DNA from: Sva-07 sp963741755
GTDB taxonomy: Bacteria > Actinomycetota > Acidimicrobiia > Acidimicrobiales > Ilumatobacteraceae
Reading direction: 5' to 3'
Assembly (NCBI GenBank): GCA_963741755.1
Contig: CAVUJG010000021.1
Span: 115,667-179,666 of the forward strand
DNA length: 64,000 nucleotides
In this document: positions 26,979 through 34,075 of the stretch, one piece after another
Numbering within the stretch: the stretch's first letter is position 1
Layout of the letters: the number at the start of each line of letters is the position of its first letter
The notes under the pieces: model-generated
The model's database searches: none
What the model saw: only the letters and a program-made list of their open reading frames with translations
Told to the model about the DNA's origin: nothing
Position numbers and translations under genes: made by a program

Positions 26979-27918
26979 ATGGCACGGATGGCATGGGGCG
27001 CTGGCCTCGCGACGATCGCTGCGGACGGCTCGGTACTCGACACCTGGTTCCGCTGGTTGGGCTGGGGCGAGTACGGCGACGACGACTGCCCGACCGACGA
27101 CATCGAGTCGCAGCTCGGCATGCGCGACACGACCGACGACGTCCGCAACGTCACGATCCGACCGGTGCGTCTGACCGTTGATGTCGACGAGGCGCCCGCA
27201 TCGACGTCGGACGCCTACCTTCGTCTGCATCTGCTCTCGCACCGGCTGGCGGCACCGCGCACGCTCAACGTCGATGGCATCTTCGGTCAACTGACCAACG
27301 TGGCGTGGACCAGCATCGGTCCGGTCGCCGTGTCGGAGATCGATGACGTGCGGATGAAGCTGCGCACAGAGGGCCGAGTGATCACCGTGCACGGCCTCGA
27401 CAAGTTCCCCCGCATGACCGACTACGTCATTCCGTCGGGCGTGCGCATCGCCGACGCCGACCGAGTGCGCCTCGGGGCGCATCTGGCCGAAGGCACCACG
27501 GTGATGCACGAGGGGTTCTGCAACTTCAACGCCGGCACGCTCGGCGTGTCGATGGTCGAAGGGCGGATCTCTGCTGGTGTGGTCGTCGGCGACGGCAGCG
27601 ACATCGGCGGCGGCGCCTCGATCCAGGGGCACCCTGTCGGGTGGCGGCACGGAACAGATCACGATCGGCGAGCGGTGTCTCCTGGGCGCCAACGCCGGCA
27701 TCGGCATCAGCCTGGGCGACGACTGCGTGGTCGAAGCGGGCCTCTACGTCACGGCGAGCACGCCCGTGCTCACGCCGCAGGGCGTGGTGAAGGCCCGCGA
27801 GCTGTCGGGTCAGGATCGGATGATGTTCATCCGCGACGGCCAGAGCGGCAAGGTCGTCGCCCGCGCCCGCCTCGGCAGCTGGGGCGCCCTCAATACCGAC
27901 CTCCACACCAGCCAGTGA
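26979..27918 (+). pseudogene. dapD: Tetrahydrodipicolinate N-succinyltransferase, one extra base
   Basis: DapD succinylates tetrahydrodipicolinate in the diaminopimelate/lysine pathway. The first frame shows the actinobacterial-type N-terminus (WGAGLATIAADGSVLDTWF), VIPSGVRIADADRVRLGAHL and GTTVMHEGFCNFNAGTLG. It then breaks in GGGASIQG. Reading GGGG at 27626-27629 as GGG restores GTLSGGGTEQITIGERCLLG, and the rest of the left-handed beta-helix follows to TGA at 27916-27918 (312 residues). All catalytic parts are conserved, and the enzyme is normally essential, so the extra G is most likely a sequence error. It follows lysS without a gap. Confidence 0.9.
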
Positions 27919-27993
27919 CGATTACATCAGGGGTCAGACCCGCGATGTAATCGCGGCGGGATTACATCGCGGGTCTGACCCCTGATGTAATCG
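27919..27993. repeat. Perfect 34-bp inverted repeat with nested palindromes, 7-nt loop
   Basis: Left arm 27919-27952 and right arm 27960-27993 are exact reverse complements, separated by GCGGCGG. Each arm is itself bounded by GATTACATC and GATGTAATC, and contains GGGGTCAGACCC, so hairpins can form within an arm or between arms. The element starts one base after the dapD stop and ends 14 bp before the ligD-pol start. The GGTCAGACC core also occurs at 17937-17960. It could be a REP-like extragenic palindrome, a non-autonomous mobile remnant, or a strong terminator. Confidence 0.95.
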
Positions 27994-28007
27994 GTAGCGT
28001 TCCGGTG

Positions 28008-29080
28008 ATGGGGAAGGCCGACGAGTTCGGGGAGCCGGTCGAGATCGACGCCGGCGCTCGGGCCGTGGCGATCACCAACCCGGACAAGGTGATGTTCCCA
28101 TCGGTCGGGCCGGCGAAGGAGCCCCGCACCAAGCTCGACCTGGCCCGCTACTACGTGGCGGTCGGTGACGCGTTGATGCCGACGGTGCGGGATCGGCCCG
28201 TGCTGTTGGAGCGCTACCCGAACGGGGTGCGTGAGAAGTCGTTCTTCCAGAAGCGGATCCCGGACTCGGCCCCTGACTGGTTGGAGACCACGATGGTCGA
28301 GACGATCAACGGGACACCGTCGCGAGCGTTGGTGATCGCGGATCTCGCACACGTGCTGTGGGCCACGAACATGGGCGTGCTCGGCCTGCACGTCTGGCCG
28401 TTCCGAGCGTCGAAACCCGAGGATCCGACGAGATGCGCATCGACCTCGACCCCTCCCCTGGCGTCACGTTCGACATGGTCCGCGAGTCGGCCGGCCACGT
28501 TCGCGACCTGCTCGCCGAGTTGGGGATGATCGGGTTCCCGAAGACGACCGGCAGCAAGGGGATCCACGTGTACGTGCGCGTCGAGCCGGGTTGGGACTCG
28601 TTCGCCGTCCGCGGTGCCGTGGTCGCGCTCGGGCGCGAACTGTCCCGCCGCCATCCCGACCTGATCACCGACAAATGGTGGAAGGAGGAACGCGGCACAC
28701 GTGTGTTCGTCGACTTCAACCAGAACGCGCCACACAAGAACATGTTCGGCGCGTGGTGCGCGCGACCCCGCGTCGGTGCCCAGGTGTCGACGCCGTTCGG
28801 TTGGGACGAGCTCGAATCGATCGATCCCGAGGCGATGACGATCGACACCGTGCCCACCCGGCTCGCCGAACGCGGCGATCCGTGGGAGCTGATGGACGAC
28901 GCTCCGTGCTCGATCGTGCCGCTCGTCGAGCGCTTCGCCGCCGATCTCGCCGACGGGATCCCGGACGCGCCGTGGCCGCCGGTGTACCCGAAGATGCCGA
29001 ACGAGGCACCCCGGGTGCAGCCGAGCAGGGCGCGGCGATCGGAAAGGTCGGCAACGCACTCGACACGGCGGACCGAATAG
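28008..29080 (+). pseudogene. LigD-type polymerase/primase domain protein, one base missing
   Basis: The gene encodes a stand-alone polymerase of the bacterial non-homologous end-joining type. The first frame has KVMFPSVG, RPVLLERYPNGVREKSFFQKR and VLWATNMGVLGLHVWPF. The continuation in another frame holds MRIDLDPSPGVTFDMV with the catalytic DLD metal motif, KTTGSKGIHVYV and KWWKEERGTRVFVDFNQN. One missing base at 28425-28426 (GATCC for GATCCC) joins them into about 357 residues. The ligase and nuclease domains of LigD are not present here, and no Ku gene is in the window. A diverged copy of its last 36 codons lies at 30731. It starts 14 bp after a large inverted repeat. Confidence 0.88.
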
Positions 29081-29123
29081 TCTTGGGCATCCGGCTTGCC
29101 TTGCGACCAGTATCGTCCCCGCA

Positions 29124-30623
29124 GTGTTGACGCGATTCGGTCGGTCCCTGGCCCTCCTCGCGCCTTTGTTCATCCTCGCCGTAGTCATGGCGTTGTTCCA
29201 GGGATGGCGTCTCGTCGGAGACAGTGCTCTGGAGGTAATCCGAGCTCGCGACGTACTTCAAAACGTCCCACTGCTCGGCGCCTACAGCCGGTATGGCTGG
29301 GCTCATCCCGGGCCCGCCATCTTCTTCATCTTCGCACTCCCCGCCCGCTGGTTCGGAAACCCGAGCGGTGCCGTCGTCGTCGTCGCGCTCATTTTCAAGT
29401 GGGCATGCCTATCACTCGGATGTGCCGCGCTCTGGCGCCGGGCAGGCCGAGGCGCGGCGTTCGCAGCCGCCGCAGCAGGGGCACTTCTGGTGGTCAATCT
29501 CTACGAAGGCATCTGGGCGGTGTGGAACCCGACGATGGCGGTTCCCGTTCTCTTCACGATTGTTCTGCTGTGTTCGTTCGCTGACGACTGGGAGTGGACC
29601 CTCCCGCTGGCGGCGGCCGGGTTGTCGATGATGATGCAGTTCCATATCGGGTACGCGGGCGCAGTCACAGTGCTCATCGCTGTACTTGCCTGGCGGGTCC
29701 GGCCAACTCGTCGAGCCGTCGGCGCGACTGCCGGGGTCGTGTTGATCACCTGGCTACTGCCCGTCATCGATCAATTTTCCGGCACGGGAAACATGCAGGA
29801 TCTCGCCACATTCGCGCTGACCAACGACGAGGAGACCGTCGGGCTGCACCGTTCGCTCGGAATCGTCGCACGGGAGCTGTTGCCCATCGGGCCATGGATC
29901 GGTGGAAGCGAACCCACCGGGTTCTTCGGGGGCGTGACGCCGATCTCGACCATTTGGCTCCTCGTCCCGGCGGCTGGACTGGTGATGCTCGCCCGCGCCT
30001 CCAGGAATGCTGATCCGGCGATGCGAACCTTCGCAGTCACGCTCGGCGCTTTGAGCATCGTCAGCGTTCTCATGGTCTCGCGGATCACCGAAGAACCCTT
30101 TCCGTATCTGGTCATGTGGATTCGAGCGGTCGCCGCTCTGCTCTGGGGCGCGGTCGCATACATGGCATTCGTCTCACGGTCCGTCTCGAGGGCAGTTGGG
30201 TTGGCGGCGGCAATCGGCGCCATTGCAGTTGCCAGCGTGATGGTCATATCCGACCGGGTGGACACCTTCGAGTCGCGGGCAACCAGGGCGCTGGAGCAAG
30301 CAGCTCTCGACGCGATACCGGTCGGAAACCAGGTCGAGCTCGTCTTCACCGAGTTCTTCCCCGGCGCCGGAGAGGGGATCGCTCTCACGCTCGAGAGCCG
30401 CGGGCGCCACACGAAGATTTCGGTGGCGCCGGAGGATCGAGTACGCGTCGGCCGGATGTGGGGCGAACATCGCATCGTGGGCACCGAACATCTCGTGAAG
30501 CTGGCCTTCGCCAGAGACCAGGGCATCGACGAGTTGGTCGAGCAGGGCTGGACGCTCCTCGAGTACCATCGGGAAGGCGACATGAGGCAGGGCCTGCTCC
30601 TGCTCGAACCCACCAGGCCATGA
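29124..30623 (+). CDS. Multi-pass membrane protein, GT-C glycosyltransferase-like
   Basis: The 499-residue product has about 10-12 membrane segments. Its first outer loop contains GDSALEVIRARDVL and then SRYGWAHPGPAIFF, a combination of acidic residues and an HPGP motif seen in actinobacterial GT-C-like proteins. These use polyprenyl-linked sugars outside the membrane. The C-terminal 110 residues are soluble and contain EFFPGAGEGIALTLES. No close characterised relative is recognised, so the activity is inferred. The gene lies between ligD-pol and a fragment that resembles the ligD-pol 3' end. Its wobble positions look less strictly GC than its neighbours, which agrees with separate acquisition. 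Confidence 0.6.
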   Translation: MLTRFGRSLALLAPLFILAVVMALFQGWRLVGDSALEVIRARDVLQNVPLLGAYSRYGWAHPGPAIFFIFALPARWFGNPSGAVVVVALIFKWACLSLGCAALWRRAGRGAAFAAAAAGALLVVNLYEGIWAVWNPTMAVPVLFTIVLLCSFADDWEWTLPLAAAGLSMMMQFHIGYAGAVTVLIAVLAWRVRPTRRAVGATAGVVLITWLLPVIDQFSGTGNMQDLATFALTNDEETVGLHRSLGIVARELLPIGPWIGGSEPTGFFGGVTPISTIWLLVPAAGLVMLARASRNADPAMRTFAVTLGALSIVSVLMVSRITEEPFPYLVMWIRAVAALLWGAVAYMAFVSRSVSRAVGLAAAIGAIAVASVMVISDRVDTFESRATRALEQAALDAIPVGNQVELVFTEFFPGAGEGIALTLESRGRHTKISVAPEDRVRVGRMWGEHRIVGTEHLVKLAFARDQGIDELVEQGWTLLEYHREGDMRQGLLLLEPTRP

Positions 30624-30730
30624 GGGTCTACCCGACCGACAGATCCGGAGCCCTTGGGCTGGCCTCCGGCCCGTGTACCTCACACCGAGAGCAGACTGGC
30701 CCGTCGCACTATCGTTGCGCTGCGGCCGAC

Positions 30731-30856
30731 GAGCGATTCGCGTCCGACCTCGCCGACGGGATTCCCGACGCGCCGTGGCCGCCCGTCTACCCAAAGATGC
30801 CGAACGAAACGCCGCGGGTGCAGCCGAGCCGGGCTCGTCAGCCGAGCGGCGACTGA
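30731..30856 (+). pseudogene. Fragment homologous to the 3' end of ligD-pol
   Basis: Codons from GAG at 30731 to TGA at 30854-30856 match the end of the gene at 28928-29035. By my count, 34 of 36 residues are identical (SDLADGIPDAPWPPVYPKM against the same text with A for S). The DNA differs at about 16 of 108 bases, almost all at silent positions. The fragment therefore derives from a diverged relative rather than from a recent local copy. Upstream homology stops at 30730, so the rest of that gene is missing. Confidence 0.75.
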
Positions 30857-30866
30857 CGTGCCGAGG

Positions 30867-31016
30867 TCAGGACAGGAACTCGGCGGACCCGAGGTCCACC
30901 TCCATCTCCGGCGCGACCTCCCGATAGAAGCCAGCCTCTTTCTCATACAGGCCGCGCAGCAGCCCGACGTGCTTGAACCCCTCGTTAGCAGTCGACAACT
31001 TCGAGATCATCGACAT
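30867..31016 (-). pseudogene. Fragment of a phosphotransferase-like (aminoglycoside/ecdysteroid kinase superfamily) gene
   Basis: A 49-codon minus-strand frame reads KLSTANEGFKHVGLL, GLYEKEAGFYREVAPEM. This resembles the N-lobe region of kinase-like proteins in which a KLPS strand is followed by LYxREVxFYREL. The frame ends at TGA 30867-30869 and nothing of the catalytic C-lobe follows, so it is a remnant. The region between 30624 and 31062 otherwise holds only the ligD-pol fragment. The assignment rests on a short pattern and is tentative. Confidence 0.4.
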
Positions 31017-31062
31017 GGTCGGACATATCCGATGACCAGCTTGGGCGAGCAGGCCGTCCTGT

Positions 31063-31977
31063 TCAGACGACGGGCACGGGTTCGATCGACACGTCGGCGG
31101 CCCGCCCGACCACGAACAGCCCGACGATCACGGCGCCGACGCCGAGCCAACCGAGCGGTGAGATCGTCTCGTCGAGCATCAGCGTGGCGAGCAACGCCGC
31201 CGTCAGCGGCTCGGCGAGCACCAACGTGACCGTGGTGGCCGACGTCAGGCGGTGCAACCCGTAGCCGAACAGCAGATACGCCAACCCCGTTGCGGCGATG
31301 CCCAGGTGCAGCGCCATCAGCGCGCCACTACCGGTCATGATCCACCCGAACGACTCGCGAACAGCGAGCAAGGCAACGACGACCGCGCCCACCGTGAAAG
31401 GAGCGGCGAGGGCGAGCGTCGACGCCACTCCCGAGCTCATCGTCGATTTCGCCGTCACCGAGTAGAGCGCGTACCCGGCTCCCGCAGCCAGCGCGAGCAG
31501 CAGCCCGATTCCATCGACGGTGCTGGACACTTCGGACGACTTGCTCGCTACGAGGACCACACCGCCGGCGACCGTCACGAGCGTCCCGACGAACCAGGCT
31601 GGGCCCGGACTGACCGCCCGCCACCACCACTCCATCACACCGGCGAAGAAGGGCCCTGAGCCGATGGCGACGACGGTTCCGACTGCCACGCCAGCGCGAT
31701 CGACGGCGATGAGGAACGCTGGGGTGTAGACAGCAACGCCCACTCCGCCGATCGCCATCAGGCGCCAGTGCCGACGCAGCGTGGCCTGGATGTCGGCGAA
31801 CGAGGTCCCGGAGATCGCGATCGCCAGCCAGAGCACCAGCGTGCCGACGGCGATGCGCTGCGCGCCGACGCCCAGTGGGGTTGCTGCATCGGGCCCGAGC
31901 GCTTGGGCCGTGCCTGCGGTCCCGAACAGCACGGCCGCGGTGAGAACGGCTCCGATCGGTCGAGTCGTCGCTGACAC
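31063..31977 (-). CDS. EamA-family (DMT) transporter
   Basis: The 304-residue protein has ten predicted membrane segments arranged as two homologous EamA halves of five. Typical features are VLFGTAGTAQAL at the first helix, PFFAGVMEWWWR at the end of half one and VLAEPLTAALLATLMLDE in the last part. DMT proteins mostly export amino acids or small metabolites. It is divergent from the pirin gene, with about 82 bp between the two starts. That gap is relatively AT-rich (AATGTAATTG near 32028) and may contain both promoters. Substrate unknown. Confidence 0.85.
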   Translation of the reverse strand: MSATTRPIGAVLTAAVLFGTAGTAQALGPDAATPLGVGAQRIAVGTLVLWLAIAISGTSFADIQATLRRHWRLMAIGGVGVAVYTPAFLIAVDRAGVAVGTVVAIGSGPFFAGVMEWWWRAVSPGPAWFVGTLVTVAGGVVLVASKSSEVSSTVDGIGLLLALAAGAGYALYSVTAKSTMSSGVASTLALAAPFTVGAVVVALLAVRESFGWIMTGSGALMALHLGIAATGLAYLLFGYGLHRLTSATTVTLVLAEPLTAALLATLMLDETISPLGWLGVGAVIVGLFVVGRAADVSIEPVPVV

Positions 31978-32059
31978 GGATCGTTTCTAGCGCCTCCCGC
32001 GTCGCCCTCATGCCGATCTCGAACGGAATGTAATTGTGCTCGCAAGTGTTCTCAGAACC

Positions 32060-32785
32060 ATGACCACGAACTCCAGCGACCCGAAGATCGATGTACGTCG
32101 GGCTTCGGATCGTCCCGACACCAAGATCGGCTGGCTCGACTCGAAGCACTCGTTCAGCTTCGGACGCCACTACGACCCCGCCAACACCGGGCACGGACTG
32201 CTGCTCGTCAACAACGACGACATCGTGAGCGGCGGCTCCGGCTTCGACACGCACCCCCACCGCGACATGGAGATCGTCACCTGGGTGCTGTCGGGCGAGC
32301 TGGAGCACAAGGACTCCGAGCGCAACCGAGGCGTGCTCTATCCAGGTCTCGCCCAGCGCATGTCGGCCGGCACCGGCATCTGGCACAGCGAGATGAACAA
32401 CTCGGGAACCGCCGACGTCCACTTCGTGCAGATGTGGGTCCCGCCGGACACCGAGTCGATCGATCCCGGCTACGAGCAGCTCGACATCAACGCCGAGCTC
32501 GCCCGGGGCGGCCTCGTGCCGATCGCTTCCGGAAAGGGTCACGACGCCGCCATCTCGATCCGCCAGCGCGGCGCCGTGCTCTGGGGCGGGCGCTTGCGTG
32601 CCGACGAGGTCGTCAGCGTCCCCGACGACCGTCACGTCCACGTGTTCGTACCGACGGGCTCGGCGACACTGGACGGCGCCGGATCACTTGCGACGGGAGA
32701 CGCCGTTCGACTCACCGACGCCGGATCACCGACGCTGGCCGCAGGTCCCGACGGCGCCGAGGTGCTGATCTGGGCGACGGCGTGA
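32060..32785 (+). CDS. Pirin family protein
   Basis: About 241 residues from ATG 32060. The N-terminal cupin carries the metal-binding residues in FDTHPHRDMEIVTWVLSGELEHKDS (two His, Glu) and MSAGTGIWHSEMNNS. The C-terminal cupin half is shorter and less conserved. Bacterial pirins include quercetin dioxygenases and redox-responsive regulators; the reaction cannot be decided here. The frame remains open 8 codons upstream to a GTG at 32036, but the ATG starts the conserved sequence. It is followed 13 bp later by a nitroreductase gene, suggesting a short operon linked to redox chemistry. Confidence 0.88.
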   Translation: MTTNSSDPKIDVRRASDRPDTKIGWLDSKHSFSFGRHYDPANTGHGLLLVNNDDIVSGGSGFDTHPHRDMEIVTWVLSGELEHKDSERNRGVLYPGLAQRMSAGTGIWHSEMNNSGTADVHFVQMWVPPDTESIDPGYEQLDINAELARGGLVPIASGKGHDAAISIRQRGAVLWGGRLRADEVVSVPDDRHVHVFVPTGSATLDGAGSLATGDAVRLTDAGSPTLAAGPDGAEVLIWATA

Positions 32786-32798
32786 CATCCTGACGGAC

Positions 32799-33386
32799 AT
32801 GGACGCCACGAACGACGACGCTCGCTCGCGGCTCGACGACTTCTCCGACCTGGTGCGCTCACGACGCACCTCGATGTTCGTCGACCACGAGCGCGAGGTA
32901 CCGCTCGAGGTGGTCGCCGAACTGTGTGGGCTCGCGACGTGGGCGCCCAACCACAAGAAGACGTGGCCATGGCGCTTCGCGGTGTTCACCGGCGACGGAC
33001 GCGCGCGGCTCGGCGACACGATGGCCGACGAGATGGTGCGACTCGACTTCGGCGACGACGTCAAGCGGGCGAAGACCCGCACGAAGTACCTGCGGACGCC
33101 CGCCACGCTCGTGGTGGGGTGCTCACCGCACGACAACGACATGTTGCACGACGAGAACCGTGACGCCGTCGCCGCCGGCATCCAGAACCTCCTGCTCGGG
33201 GCGACTGCGTTGGGCCTGGCGAGCTTCTGGTCGACGCCGGCGATCACCCAGCCGCCCGCCGTGCTGGAGCTGTGCGGGTTCGAACCGGACGACCGCCTCA
33301 TCGGCGTGATCTACCTCGGCTGGGCAACGCAGGATTGTCCCACGCCAGAGCGGCCGCAGCTCCCGATCACCCACATCTCCGCCTGA
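32799..33386 (+). CDS. Nitroreductase family protein
   Basis: The 195-residue protein has RRTSMFVDHEREVPLEVV near the start and AELCGLATWAPNHKKTWPWRF, where WAPN is the typical FMN-contact motif of the family. NLLLGATALGLASFWST and ELCGFEPDDRLIGVIYLGW complete the fold. It uses FMN and NAD(P)H to reduce nitro groups, quinones or flavins. It has the short length of the smaller nitroreductases (close to YdjA types). It follows pirin closely and may share its promoter. Confidence 0.85.
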   Translation: MDATNDDARSRLDDFSDLVRSRRTSMFVDHEREVPLEVVAELCGLATWAPNHKKTWPWRFAVFTGDGRARLGDTMADEMVRLDFGDDVKRAKTRTKYLRTPATLVVGCSPHDNDMLHDENRDAVAAGIQNLLLGATALGLASFWSTPAITQPPAVLELCGFEPDDRLIGVIYLGWATQDCPTPERPQLPITHISA

Positions 33387-33447
33387 CTTCCAGCTTCGAC
33401 AACCGTCGGTTTTCGCCGATCGGGCCACTGGCCGCGACAATGAGGTC

Positions 33448-34056
33448 GTGAGCACGCAGCAGACGATCGTGACGCTCGACGTCGAAGGAGTGCTCGTGCC
33501 GGAGATCTGGATCGCGGTCGCCGAACGCACCGGCATCGAGGGGCTGCGCCGCACGACCCGCGACGAGCCCGACTACGACGTGCTGATGCGATACCGACTC
33601 GACCTGCTCGACGAGCACGGGCTCACGATGTCGCTCATCGAGGATGTGATCGCCGGGCTGGAACCGCTCGACGGCGCCCGGGCATTCCTCGACGAATTGC
33701 GCGAACGGACCCAGGTGATCCTGCTGTCGGACACATTCGAGCAGTTCGCCCGCCCGCTGATGCAGCAACTCGGCTGGCCGACCGTGCTGTGCCATCGCCT
33801 CGTCGTCGCAGACGATCGCATCATCGACTATCAGCTGCGCCAACCGAACCAGAAGCAGCACGCCGTCGAGGCGTTACGGGCGTTGAACTACCGGGTGATC
33901 GCCGCGGGCGACAGCTACAACGACACCACGATGCTCGGCGCCGCCGACCACGGGTATCTGTTCCACGCTCCAGCGAACGTGATCGCGGAGTTCCCGCAGT
34001 TCCCGGCGCTCGACACGTACGACGACCTCCGCGCCGCCATCGGCACGCACCTCTGA
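33448..34056 (+). CDS. thrH: Bifunctional phosphoserine phosphatase/homoserine phosphotransferase
   Basis: The 202-residue HAD protein matches the ThrH type along its whole length: TLDVEGVLVPEIWIAVAERTG holds the HAD motif I (DVEG, nucleophile Asp), EPDYDVLMRYRLDLLDEHG follows, and LLSDTFEQFARPLMQQLG is motif II. NYRVIAAGDSYNDTTMLG is the motif with the metal-binding GDSYND. ThrH dephosphorylates phosphoserine and can transfer phosphate to homoserine, linking serine and threonine pathways. The conserved ending FHAPANVIAEFPQFPALDTY is also characteristic. GTG at 33448 is the start. It is followed 19 bp later by the P-type ATPase. Confidence 0.92.
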   Translation: MSTQQTIVTLDVEGVLVPEIWIAVAERTGIEGLRRTTRDEPDYDVLMRYRLDLLDEHGLTMSLIEDVIAGLEPLDGARAFLDELRERTQVILLSDTFEQFARPLMQQLGWPTVLCHRLVVADDRIIDYQLRQPNQKQHAVEALRALNYRVIAAGDSYNDTTMLGAADHGYLFHAPANVIAEFPQFPALDTYDDLRAAIGTHL

Positions 34057-34075
34057 CCGACCCCCGCAGGGCACC

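Noticed and set aside
25491..27707. A 738-codon minus-strand frame antisense to lysS and dapD
   Set aside because: It is a shadow frame common in high-GC DNA; it has no recognisable domain, and both plus-strand genes show full-length family motifs.
7129..28500. Programmed ribosomal frameshifting as a general explanation for the broken genes
   Set aside because: The sites share no slippery heptamer or common downstream structure, the direction differs, and these enzyme families are not known to use frameshifting.
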